DNA from: Phycomyces nitens
Taxonomy: Eukaryota > Mucoromycota > Mucoromycetes > Mucorales > Phycomycetaceae
Assembly: GCA_022702545.1 (NCBI GenBank)
Contig: JAHRBC010000002.1
Span: 6,634,001-6,698,000 of the forward strand
DNA length: 64,000 bases
Direction of reading: 5' to 3'
In this document: piece by piece, positions 11,171-21,152 of the stretch
How positions within the stretch are numbered: the stretch's first letter is position 1
Layout of the letters: each line of letters begins with the position of its first letter
Notes under the pieces: generated by a model
Told to the model about the DNA's origin: nothing
Database searches by the model: none
The model's input: the letters and a program-made list of their open reading frames with translations, nothing else
Translations under genes and position numbers: made by a program

Positions 11171-13284
11171 TTGTCTCTTTTTTGCAACGCCTGGTCCAAA
11201 CTCACTGACAAACAATGGGTCCAAAAAACCATAAACGAAGGGTACAAGATTCCTTTCCTACGTCTGCCACCTGTTTCCTTGCCAGGACGTATGAAGCACC
11301 AGTACTGCAAGGACAGCAAGATCATTGAACAGGAGATCATGTCTCTCCTGTGCAAGAAGGCTATAGAAGAAGTCCATTACCCAGGCTTCCAATCTCGCAT
11401 ATTCACCATCCCAAAAAAGACAGGCAATCTAAGACCAGTATTGAACCTTCAACCTCTGAACCAATTCCTACCAAAGCAACATTTCAAGATGGAGTCGATT
11501 CAACAGGTGTGTCAAATGATTTCCACCAATGACTACTTGACAAGCATAGACCTCCAGGATGCGTTCCTACACGTCCTGATCAAACAGTCTTCTTGCAAGT
11601 TCCTGCAATTCAATTGGAAAGACAAGACTTACTAATTTCGAGTCCTCCCCTTTGGCCTTGCTCTGTCTCACTTGGTGTTCACCAAGATGGTTCAGCCAGT
11701 AATTCATTGGGTGCGGCGCCAAGGAATTCGGATATCTGCATATCTTGACAACCTAATTGTTGTGGCTCGCACTCCTGATCTCTTGCAACTACATACACAA
11801 TGGGTGTTGAACAAATTGAACGCCCTGGGATTCATTGTGAAACCATCCAAGTCTCATCTCGTCCCTACCCAAAAGATCCAGCATCTGGGATTCGAAATTG
11901 ACACGGTTCGCATGACCATGACCATTCCCAAGTCCAAGATCAGGGACATCCATTGCGAGGCTTACAAACTTCTCCATCGGTCAACCTGCACACTGAGACA
12001 GATATCCTTGTTCATTGGCAAGGCACAAGCCACTATGTTGGCCATATTGCCAGCCAGACTGCAAACCTGCCAGCTTATCAGGATTCGCAATCAATCCCTA
12101 CACCAAGGGTTGACATGGACTGATTCCATATCTCTCACTCCTGTAGTAATTGAGGGTTTTTAGGGGGAACTTGTAGATACTGTGAGAGTGTTATTTATTG
12201 AAGAAAGAATATTATGGTGGTTTATATAGTTATTATTCTAGTTCCCTTGTTCTATTAATCTCTATTGTGTAATGGTTGGTTATCACTGTAGTAGTGTGAA
12301 GTGTACGTGTGCCTGGTGTGTAACTGCTCCTGGGATGTTATCTTGCCATGGTCATTAGCAAAGAGGAACCAGATATTGGTTGTGGAGTTTGTATTTCACT
12401 CAAATGTGATGTGTATACCACAACTCCAATGGTGGATAGACCAACTCCAACAATGGAATGGTCTGTTGTTCCTTCCAGAGATCCCACAGATCGAAGTGTA
12501 CACGGATGCATCCTCAATGGGTTGGGGCATTGTATTCAACAATACAACTTTGTCTAGAACCTGGACCCCAGCCGAAGCCTCTGCCCACATCAACTATCTC
12601 GAGTTGCTTGTGATATTCCATGCAGTTCAGCTGCCTCAACTACAGGGCAAGGCACTCCGGTTCTACTGCAACAACACAATGACCATAGTGTATGTGAATC
12701 ACTTTGGTGGAACCCGGTCGGATGCCCTGCTCACTCTGTCTACTTCCCTTTGGAAGTTCTGCCTTTCCACCAACACCCACCTCCGTCTGGCATACATTCT
12801 ATCCCCCTTGAATCCCGCAGACCCTCCTTCTCGACAGCTGCAAGACCAGCTCAAATGGACGATCTCACCAGCTTATTTTTGTCTCTTGGATTCTCAATGG
12901 GGGCCACACAACATCGACTGCTTTGCTACCCAACTCAACATGCACCTCTCGTTGTATATGACATGGAAATGGGATCCCCTCGCAGTGACAATAGATGCCC
13001 TATCCATGAGTTGGAAGTCCTAGAAGAGGACATATCTATGCCCACCATGGAACCTTCTCCCCCAGGTTATCCAGAAGATACAGCAAGAATGAGTGAAGGC
13101 CATGATCATTACACCCAATTGGCCAAGCGCTCTGTGGTATCCCATCCTCCTTTGCCTGACCTGCAGCAAGCCCCTGATGATTCCCTGTCAAATGGTCCTG
13201 CCTGCACCGGGAAGCACTTCAACCATTCTGAGCAAGAATCCTTACTGGACTCTGATTGCGTGGAACATAAACAGCAACAACTGA
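11171..13284 (+). pseudogene. DIRS reverse transcriptase / RNase H ORF, broken
   Basis: RT motifs are visible in order: FTIPKKTGNLRPVLNLQPLN, LTSIDLQDAFLHVLI (first catalytic Asp), FRVLPFGLALSHLVFTKM and ISAYLDNLIVVAR, where the second Asp of the YxDD box is Asn. The RNase H part shows EVYTDASSMGWGI and INYLELLVIF, then FYCNNTMTIVYVN, where Asp is again replaced by Asn, and FGGTRSDALL. A C-terminal extension (NWPSALWYPILL, SILSKNPYWTL-like) is typical of DIRS RNase H. Stops are TAA 11633, TAG 12161, TAG 13021 and TGA 13090; the LTR at 12172-12420 also splits it. Removing that insertion with one target copy restores the frame exactly (GELQWWIDQL). Confidence 0.85.
12172..12420 (+). repeat. Solo-LTR-like insertion inside the DIRS RT/RNase H ORF
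   Basis: 249 bp starting TGTAGATAC and ending GTATACCA, flanked by GAACT (12167-12171) and CAACT (12421-12425), a 5-bp target duplication with one mismatch. Deleting it together with one target copy rejoins the RT frame, which supports the boundaries. It contains TTATTTATTGAAGAAAGAAT and a TTTATATAG box also seen in the LTR at 21915. No internal retrotransposon sequence remains. Confidence 0.7.
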
Positions 13285-14300
13285 CTGAGTCTGGGGTGAG
13301 CACATCGGCTACCTCTGTCATTTTGAACCCTGATTGCATTGCTGCCAAAAAGTCTTACACCAAGGTCTAACGAGCCTTCATTGATTGGTCACGCCAACAG
13401 GATATTGATCCTTTCACTCCAAATCCAATACACTTTATCAATTATATTGCTCAAGGACACTCCACGCGTGGCTGGAAACCCTCCACCTGTTTTGCATACT
13501 GATCAGCTTTGCTTGACTTGTATGACCACCCCAAACTGGTGACAAGTCACCATGTGTTCAAGGAATTCTTCTCTGCCATCAAGGATCAAAACATCCGCTC
13601 CTTCAACCACCCTGCCCTGGATATCTAGCCTGTGGTTGATCATATCCACAATCTTGGCCCCAATGATTCCTTGTATCCAATTGATTTCACACGTAAGTTG
13701 TGCTGGCTTCTGGCAGTTTGCGGTTTCCTTTGGCCATCCAATATTGTCAGAATTGACAATTCCCGCACTTCCTGACCCCATGGTTTTCTGCGTCTGGTTA
13801 TCGTTGCCCCCAAAGAGAAACGTCAAGGCACCTGGATTGAACGGGTTGTCGTGATACAGTCACACAATGACCCCCTCCTATGTCCAGTGCAGACATACCT
13901 TGCCTACAAGTCTACCATTGCTAACACCCTCTGTCCAGTGGCCCACCCCGTGTTGTCCTCCCACACAATTTTTGGCTTAGTACGAGATGTTTGCAACTAC
14001 TCCAAGACTGTCTAGCATGATTGCATAAGTAACCATATCCAGTACTTAATGGATCTTGTTCCTTGTCCTCCTGGAGCAAGCTGTCCCAAAGCTCGTGCCA
14101 TAGGTCCTACCAAGGCGCTGGAAGCCAGAGCTTCTGTGGATGACGTGTTGGCGCATGGTTCATGGTCTTCTCACACAGTATTAGACACGTTCTACCATTT
14201 GTCACGACAAACAGCTAATAATTTCTCAGTTTTGGCTATTCCTTGTCATCTCATGCCTCTGGAGACACAGCAAGAGTCTCCACCTCTTCAGATAATATAG
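13215..14300 (+). pseudogene. DIRS tyrosine recombinase ORF, five stop codons
   Basis: One continuous frame shows a tyrosine recombinase: an N-terminal SAM-like part (RAFIDWSRQQDIDPF, SALLDLYDHPK), a central part (LLAVCGFLWPSNIVRID) and a C-terminal catalytic part, KARAIGPTKALEARASVDDV followed by LAHGSWSSHTVLDTFYHLSR, with the conserved Arg, His/Trp and Tyr positions. It is interrupted by TAA 13368, TGA 13500, TAG 13626, TGA 13773 and TAG 14013 but by no indel. The N-terminus overlaps the end of the RNase H ORF in another frame, as usual in DIRS elements. The right inverted terminal repeat lies inside its last codons. Such enzymes insert the circular cDNA. Confidence 0.8.
14265..14284 (-). 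repeat. Right inverted terminal repeat of the DIRS element
   Basis: ACACAGCAAGAGTCTCCACC is the exact complement of 9882-9901. A GGCCTTT-rich imperfect hairpin follows at about 14299-14340, just before the Harbinger element; its role is unknown. Confidence 0.75.
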
Positions 14301-14549
14301 ATAGGCCTTTGGCCTTTGGCCTTGGCCAAAATATCTATTACTAAAAAATTTACTAATAGAGAGGTTTGGGGATTTTATTTTCACTTTCACATTGTATGTC
14401 ATTATGACGTACCATTTTTTTATTTTCACTTTATTTTCGCTTTGTCTTCACATTTTCTTTTTTGAAAAACGCGTTTTAAATTCTATCAGTCAAACTTCAA
14501 TCCATAACACCTTTCTTTATTCTATTAAAAACACTTTACTTTATTAAAC

Positions 14550-16147
14550 ATGAAATCCACTTGTTATCTGGCAGCAGTTGCAATTCTCTATGATGACATA
14601 AACAATACAATCATAGAGCAAGACGAGGCTGAAGACGAACTGTTCATTTGTTTGAACCGTGATTCCAGAGCTTATGCATTGCATACCCAACAGACGCCTT
14701 TGGAGATCTCCTCATTGGACAATGACACTTGCAAGTCATTGTTCAGATTTACTTACACTGAGATTCAGCTGATAGCAAGAGTGTTGGGTGTCAGGAACTG
14801 ATCCAAGCAGACAAGGCAAGAGGCAGAAACAGGAGTTTCAAGGATAAGTTATTTAATAAAAGATGTTGTTCGCTTGATCTTTCTACAATCAAGCTCTACT
14901 GGTATTTATATGTTTTCTAGCTAGGATAAAGATGTGTCTAAATATAATGATTGGTAACTGTGGCGGGTGGGTGTACAAGAAAGGAAAGTCTAAAGATAGC
15001 TATGATGTATTGGTCTTCTAGCTAGTGTCCATTTCGGGAGTGTGGCACGAAGGCTGTTAGGAACCAATCCTAACATTGGGCTTCCCTGAGCAGGTTTCTT
15101 TCTGCAATAGAACAAGCCAAAACTTCTTGTTGCACAGAGATCTATCACTTTCTATCATGCTTAGAAGGTTGTCATATCCTTCGCGGCTGATGGACTTGGC
15201 TTTATTGTTTAAGATGAACAAGACAACCATTAGTGTTGTCTTCAATTCTATGATTGGATTGCTGTATAGCCGGTACCATGAAGGGATCAGATTCAACAAA
15301 AGGCATCTACATCCCTTCAACCTTGCAAGATTTTCTGATGTCACAGAAAGAAAAGGTAAGTAATTGATTTTGCAAAAGACACTTGATAATGGTGCCATCT
15401 CTAATTATGTATCTTTTATCAAGGATCTTGCTACAAAGGGGTCATTGGATTCATCGACGGTACACTGAATGGCATAGCACATCCAGTCAGGCACCAGGAG
15501 TGTGTCTACAATGGCCATGTTGTATGTATCCTAAATAACTACATAAAACTTCAGGACTTTAATTGTTAAACTCTGTGATTATTTAGCAATATCATGGTCT
15601 AAAATATCAAGGTATCATAATGCCAGATAGAATAACAGCCAGCCTGAGTAGACCTTTTGCAGGATCTGTCCACAACCAGAGTATGCTGGTGGACAGCGGC
15701 ATGATTGGTGAACTCCGGGAAAGCTTGGACAAGAGAGGTGATGGTGGAGAACTGTATGCTATTTATGGCGATCCTGCATACAGTTCTTCTGACATTCTCA
15801 TCAAGCCTTTCCGGAATAGTAAGTTTGTAATGAATTATTATATAGTAAATGTATTAATCTTTTCCATTACAGGCCAGACAATGCCTAGGGTTGAGAAAGA
15901 CATCAACAACACAATGTCTACTCTCAGGATTGTGGTTGAATGAGAGTTTGGCCATGTTGCTAATTTGTTTGCCTTTGTCCGGTATAGACCAGGGCAAAAG
16001 GCATTGCTGAGCAAGTGTGCTCATTTTTATTTGGTTGCTACACTGATGAAAAACATACACATTTGTGTTAATGGTGGGCAAACATCAAAACACTTTGATA
16101 TTAGCCCACCATCACTTCAAGAGTATATTTCTGAGATAACACCATAA
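14550..16147 (+). pseudogene. Harbinger DDE transposase, nonsense and LTR insertion
   Basis: Five coding segments: 14550-14788, then after the LTR 15081-15355, 15424-15521, 15587-15818 and 15873-16147. The last three introns (15356-15423, 15522-15586, 15819-15872) are GT-AG. Catalytic motifs are GVIGFIDGTLNG (first Asp), YGDPAYSSSD (second Asp) and VVE-stop-EFGHV (Glu region). In copy 2 the same place reads IEWEFGHVG, so TGA at 15941-15943 replaced a Trp codon immediately before the catalytic Glu. The end (ATLMKNIHICVNGG, SPPSLQEYI) matches copy 2. The family cuts and pastes DNA in the nucleus together with the Myb-like partner. Confidence 0.85.
14789..15075 (+). repeat. Solo LTR inserted in the Harbinger transposase gene
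   Basis: 287 bp with TG...CA ends (TGTCAGGAACTG ... CCAATCCTAACA), flanked by perfect 5-bp repeats TTGGG (14784-14788 and 15076-15080). Removing the LTR and one TTGGG joins the codons to ...RVLGFPEQV..., in frame with copy 2 (...NAMGLPPAI...). This is a clean retrotransposon insertion followed by LTR-LTR recombination. A second, older copy lies at 3992. Confidence 0.92.
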
Positions 16148-16212
16148 TAAAAATAACACCTTTAAACATATTGTATACTTATAACATATATTTATTTATT
16201 TATTGTTTTTGC

Positions 16213-16275
16213 GCCTAGCACTAGGGGAGACAAAAAAAAGGACTAAGGGAGACAAAAAAAAAGCACTAGGGGGAG
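16213..16275. repeat. Short tandem repeat inside Harbinger copy 1
   Basis: Two and a half copies of a unit of about 23 bp, GCACTAGGGGAGACAAAAAA-like, between the 3' ends of the two convergent genes. It probably arose by slippage. Confidence 0.6.
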
Positions 16276-16300
16276 AGGATGTTGACTGGTGAGAAGGCAT

Positions 16301-17301
16301 TTAGGGCAGCTGTCTATTTGCCTTCTCCAAAAAAGCATTTAGGTTACCAATCATTCCACGAAGATTGATATGCAGCAGGAGACACTGCTGCTGCATGATG
16401 TTTTGTGTCTCCAGGACTGCCAGAAGACTCTGGTTTGTCTTCTTCTGTTCTTCCAACAGCCCATCTTGCTTCTCTATATATTTTGCAATGGTTGCAGAGG
16501 CACGCTCTATTACATTGATGGCCCTTGCCTCATGGGCCATCTTCTCACCAGTGGTCTTCAGTATGACCTCCAAGTCATGCTTCTTACTTGACATATATGA
16601 ACCTGGGTTCATACGGGCTCGCTTTGACTGTGGCTTACCCAACATCTCGTCCTCATTGTCATTACTGGTTCTGTCAAAAACCATATCCGGGCCACCTGCC
16701 AACATCTGATTGACATTTATTTCATCGGCAATTGATGTGGTTCTCCTTTCCATCCCACATTGAGAGTTAGAGACCAAGTAGGCCTGCTCAACTCGTTTTT
16801 TGGCAGCTGCCTTGGAGAGATTCTCATCAGTCATGGCTCTGGACTCCTCACTTCTTTCCATCTTTGTATATAAAAATGTTATGATATGTGTAAGTGATAG
16901 CCTGAATGTGGATAATCAAAATTTATTATTATAAAAATAGAGTTTCTTACCAAAGATATGAGTGAACACACAAGATGTTCAAGTCTTGTCTCGGAGTCAT
17001 TGCTTTCTGTCCCATAGGTAAGATTGTGGACGATCTTCTCTTTCATTGCCTTGGTAAGACTATCGATCTTCCTGTTGATGGCTGTCTTTCCAAGCTTTTT
17101 GCACTCTTGGTCGGTTTCATTGACTGCATTATATACATTTTCCCATGCAGCTGCCTTTTCATCTCTTTTCAAATCAAAAGGGTAGAACTCGATTGTTGCT
17201 TCAATAGCAGTAATTTTGTGGTTGGCGGTTCACTTGCCATAAGCTTTACCATTTCCATTGCTAGAAAAAGAGGAAGAGGTGTTTGCGAATTCATTGGACA
17301 T
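16301..17301 (-). pseudogene. Harbinger-associated Myb/SANT-like protein, one stop codon
   Basis: Exon 1 17301-16951 and exon 2 16861-16301, joined over an 89-bp GT-AG intron, encode about 303 codons. The N-terminal half has the trihelix/SANT-like pattern seen in all three copies of this family: an aromatic-rich helix (ATIEFYPFDL), then AAWENVYNAVN and TAINRKIDSLTKAMK. The C-terminal exon is helical and coiled-coil-like (EKQDGLLEEQKKTNQSLLAV). In-frame TGA at 17230-17232 (plus-strand TCA) replaces the Trp found in copy 3 (GSWDEERK). In PIF/Harbinger elements the Myb-like protein binds the element ends and carries the transposase to the nucleus; that role is inferred here. Confidence 0.75.
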
Positions 17302-18502
17302 TTTGTTTTATGGGTTTTGGGAGTATTTGAGTATATATGAGAATATAAAAGCATGCCTAATTTCTTAAACTCTTCTTCTTTTATAGTAATTAGAATATCA
17401 TGACATCTTCTAAGTATCATAACTTGTTTTATATATCCTTGGCATAGTATATGCTCCCTTTGTTCTTCTCAGACTACATATATCCTCTAAAGGAGTACAG
17501 TTCACTTTGGAGGATTTCTTTCAACCCTTGTGCATTGTATTTCATCATTGATACTGCATAGAAGAGTTTTACAATAAATTGGTATATGCCTCTCTAGTGC
17601 CAAAGACTTTAGTTAAAGCAGTAATAAAATCTTTATTCTTATCTACCTTTATTTATTGATCATGCTCTTATTATCTTGTTTTATTCATCTATCCCACTGT
17701 CACCAACTTGTAACCACTCTTAGCAATACTTATACATATACTTCTTGATATATTTATCTTTTATATATGCATTTTACTATATTTTTTTACTTTTAGATAT
17801 ACCTGAGCACTATCACAGTGTCCTACCCCTTCTATTGTATACGTTTTGCCTTTTGAACTTGTTGGAAACTATCATTTATCAATTGTATCTGTCAAAATTA
17901 CCACGGCAAAAACTAATTCGTCAGATTTATCCTTTTCGGTAATATTATTGGATGTTTTGGCTAAATACCAAAGGGAAAATAAGAGAATTATTTTCTCATT
18001 TTGTACTTTTAACGCGAGTTATTTTCCCTTTTTTGTGCTACCCGGAGCTTAAACCATCGAAAAATAGCCTTTTATGGGAATGCGAAAGTGAAAATAAAAT
18101 CCCCAAACCTCTCTAATAGAGAAGGGAATAGAGACATTTGGGGATTAAACCCAGATAGCGTCAACTACTATAAAAAGCAATTTGCGCTGAATGTTACACG
18201 AAAATAGCGACAATTCGAGCAGATTTCATCGCTAATTGCGACAGTACAGGTGTTATTCTGTTTTTTAAAATAAACCAATCATATACGCTATAGTCTGGCT
18301 TGTATATCGCCGAATATAATGCAAGTTTGAAAGTGACAAGTGTTGAAAGAAATCCTGCAAAAAGCATCATACATCTTTGCATAATGTTCATGCTCTGAGT
18401 AGAATCAAAACGACACACACCATGTCAAAAGCTATAAATTATATGCTTCTTATCCCACCTTGTCCAACCTTTGCACTTATACACTTCAATATATTCGCTC
18501 AA

Positions 18503-19540
18503 ATGTCTCAAGAATCACTCAACAACAACACCAACCTGAAATTTGTTGGAGGAAGTTCGCAAACTTCTGGAAAACGTGGAAGGTTAAATGATGAAAGAAA
18601 GTTGGCTTGCATCGAGGCCACACTTTTCTACCGTCCTTTTGAGCAGCAACAAGGCAACATCACCAAGGCATGGGAGAAAGTCCAGGATGAAGTTAACAAG
18701 AGTGACCCAAACAGCCATCCTGTTGGCATGACTGCAATCAAAAAATTCGTTCGGGATTCTAGAAAGCAAATCAAGGAAAAGCAAAGGAAAGAAAGAGGTG
18801 GTACTGGCACGAATGATTCTGAGACTGATTTGGAAAACCGTATTATTTCATTAGATCAGTTGGTATGTTTACTTAAGATAAAGCCTTATATATGTTGAAC
18901 GGAAAATATATTTACTTTTGAATATTAGATGACAGCTGCAGAGTTGAAGAAGAGTGAAAATGATGAAGCTGCAACAGAGAATATGATCAGGAAGAGAGGT
19001 GCAGAAGCAACGATGAGAATCACGGCCTTAGAAGGGACAAACAAGAAGAAAAAAGAGGCTCTTATCCAAGCTCCTACACAGTCAGTCCAGCAGAACGAGA
19101 TGAATTGTGAGCAATTGGATACGAATGGCAGTGCTTCCACTTCTCAAGAGATTCCTACTAAAAGGATTCCTAAATATCAAAAAATCAGTCCAAAGGAATC
19201 TCTTGAGAAGGACATTGCCTTGGCCATGGAAGCGGATGAAAGGGAGCGAGGCCGCCATCAAAAAATGACTAAAGACGTATTGGAGGTGATGCAGGACATA
19301 AAGTACGAGTTCCACGGGAACAAGAAAGAGCATCTCGAGACGAGGGAAAAGGTCTGTGAGTGCATACAGGAAGTTATGCAGAACAGGCAAGAACTGCATA
19401 AGGCTAAGCAAGAGATTGAAGATCTCAAAGAACGAATTGCAAAGCTTGAAGAGAGTAGCAGAAGCTCTCAGCCCTCTGCCTACCAGCCCAACCCACAACC
19501 TTCTGCAATACCTTATCCATTTGTTTACCCTCCACAATAA
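18503..19540 (+). CDS. Myb/SANT-like protein of Harbinger copy 2, open frame
   Basis: Exon 1 18503-18862 and exon 2 18929-19540 (66-bp GT-AG intron, phase 0) give 323 residues without stops. The N-terminal domain (RGRLNDERKLACIEATLFYR, AWEKVQDEVNKSDPN, TAIKKFVRDSRKQIKEK) aligns with the Myb/SANT region of copies 1 and 3 and lacks the first Trp. An NDSETDLENR stretch precedes the intron, as in copy 1. The second exon is charged and helical (long coiled coil around EKVCECIQEVMQNRQELHKA) and ends in a Pro-rich tail. I start at 18503, the ATG nearest the conserved part. Its likely role is DNA binding at element ends and transposase import. Confidence 0.7.
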
Positions 19541-19576
19541 TAAACTTTTTTAAAAAACATTTATAAATCAATTTTA

Positions 19577-20703
19577 TCATGTTGAGATTTGGTCTATATA
19601 TATGTGCATTTGGGGAGGTGCAATCCCAAAGAATGCACTGGTCTGGTTCCCATTATTCATGCATATATGAATATTCTTCATCAGTGTTGCTACTAGGTAG
19701 AATTTTCCTAGTCTGCTCTGCCTAACACGCTGTCCATTCTTGTACTTGATGTAGGCAAAGAACGTTCCAACATGCCCAAACTCCCACTCTATACACTCTC
19801 TCACTTTGGCCATTGCCTTGTTCACCCGTCGCTCCTCGGATGGCATACCTGGTCTTCTTCTGAATGGCTTGACCACTATATCGCTTGCTGCATATGCTGG
19901 ATCAGCATAAATGGTGTAATGGCGATCACCATTGTCAGCATGGTGCAATTGCTGACGAAGTTGGTCCATTATCTCACTGGTCTCAAGCATCCTCTGATCA
20001 TGCATTGCTCCTGCAAATGGGCCCGTTATGCTTACTGTGATTCCATCTGGAGTCACGATCGATTGGAACTTCAGGCCATGTCCCCTAATATGACCGTTGT
20101 AATCAATCTCTTGGTCAACGCCTGGTCTGCATATGGCGTTAATGGTTCCATCGATAAAACCAATTACACTTGTATAGGGAGATCCTTTTTCAGCAATTGC
20201 ATTGCTGAAACGTCTCAAGTTGAACGGATTTAAATGCTCTTTTGTGAGGATCAATCCCTGGAATATTTTGCATCCAAAATATCAATCATCTTATTAAACA
20301 CAGTACACAATGTACTGTCGTTGACCTTGAAAAAGAACTGAAGGTCAACATAGCGTCCGGGATAACATAATCGTCGAAGCGTAATTGCCAATGCTGACAA
20401 TATATCCCAGTAAAACTGATGGCCGGTATCTTGTCTTAATATAATTGCTGGTGGAAGTCCCATAGCATTCACAATGGATTTCATTTGCGAGTAGGTGAAT
20501 CGGAAAAAATTTAGGCATGCAATGTCACCCAAAGCCTGAATCTCTGCACGCTGATGAATATTTTGATCATTAAGTGGTGCATCGTTTTCCATAGCATGTT
20601 GGTTCTCGCTATTAATGACTCTGGGCTCATCAGAAAGGTTGTCAAGACGTTCTGCATCGACTCGGTGGAGAGTGTTGCGTAAGTTGTTTCCGTATCCTGA
20701 CAT
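19577..20703 (-). pseudogene. Harbinger DDE transposase of copy 2, one frameshift
   Basis: Two overlapping frames on the minus strand, 20703-20251 and 20254-19577, together form an intron-less transposase of about 375 residues. The first carries the N-terminal part (FFRFTYSQMKSIVNAMGLPP, LRRLCYPGRYVDLQFFFKVN). The second carries SVIGFIDGTINAI (Asp), IYADPAYAASD (Asp), ECIEWEFGHVG (Glu) and FYLVATLMKNIHIC. The join at about 20252 needs one extra base relative to copy 1 (SRYHEGIRF versus KYSR/GLILT), so one nucleotide seems lost. All three catalytic residues are intact. A sequencing error at this spot would make the gene functional. Confidence 0.85.
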
Positions 20704-20920
20704 TTTTGTATATGTATGAAAGCAAAAGAAGAAGTGAACTATAATCTCAGAATGTATGTTTTAAATCGCAGTCATTATATTATCAAATTACATTGCCTAA
20801 AAATTTTCTTAAAAAGGGTAGCGATTGAAAGTTATGACGACATCTCATATTTCTAAAATAAGGATTGCGATAAATCTGAAATTTGGGTGTCTGGGTTTAA
20901 TCCCCAAATGTCTCTAATAT

Positions 20921-21083
20921 CTTATGAAAATTTATAAATTTTAAGGGTCTGTGATTAAATCGGCTGTTAAATGTGAGACATCACTTCATTTTTAAAGTCC
21001 TATGAAAATTTGGATCCTAGTTATGAAAGAATCCTTGTAAATTTACATGATTTTACGGTATTTTCAGACCAAATTTTCATAAG
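20921..21083. repeat. Possible 163-bp MITE or inverted-repeat unit
   Basis: CTTATGAAAATTT at 20921-20933 is the exact complement of AAATTTTCATAAG at 21071-21083, and a third CTATGAAAATTT lies between them. Flanks are AATAT and AAAAT, which may be an imperfect target duplication. It begins 2 bp after the AAT flank of Harbinger copy 2. Confidence 0.4.
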
Positions 21084-21152
21084 AAAATAAAACATATTTT
21101 AAATATAATCTGGTTAAACTATCTTCTTCTTCTACTTTTTTATCCTCAAAAA

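Larger units (their letters stand above)
9882..14284 (+). mobile_element. DIRS-type tyrosine-recombinase retrotransposon, inactivated
   Basis: The element is bounded by 20-bp inverted repeats, 9882-9901 and 14265-14284. Between them lie, in order on the plus strand, a gag-like ORF, an RT/RNase H ORF and a tyrosine recombinase ORF that overlaps the preceding one. This gene order and the inverted ends are those of DIRS elements, which integrate by site-specific recombination and leave no target duplication. Reading frames are continuous except for ten stop codons and one LTR-like insertion (12172-12420), with no frameshift found. The RT catalytic motif reads YLDN instead of YLDD. The copy is therefore dead, though well preserved. 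Confidence 0.85.
14358..18114. mobile_element. PIF/Harbinger DNA transposon, copy 1
   Basis: 3757 bp with terminal inverted repeats of 36 bp and one mismatch (14358-14393 and 18079-18114; they begin AGAGAGGTTTGGGGATTTTA). It is flanked by AAT on both sides (14355-14357 and 18115-18117), consistent with the 3-bp duplications of Harbinger elements. It carries a DDE transposase gene on plus and a Myb/SANT-like gene on minus, converging. Both genes have a TGG-to-TGA change, and a solo LTR sits in the transposase, so this copy is not autonomous. Confidence 0.9.
18130..20915. mobile_element. PIF/Harbinger DNA transposon, copy 2
   Basis: 2786 bp bounded by perfect 26-bp inverted repeats (18130-18155 and 20890-20915, starting AGAGACATTTGGGGATTAAA), with AAT on both flanks (18127-18129 and 20916-20918). 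It carries a Myb/SANT-like gene on plus and a transposase on minus, converging. The left end is only 15 bp from the right end of copy 1, and the two families have different end sequences, sharing only AGAGA and TTTGGGGATT blocks. Confidence 0.92.

Noticed and set aside
9882..14284. Classical CpA-directed RIP as the sole cause of the stops
   Set aside because: TGG to TGA changes do not fit a CpA preference, and RIP is not established in this group; left as one option only.
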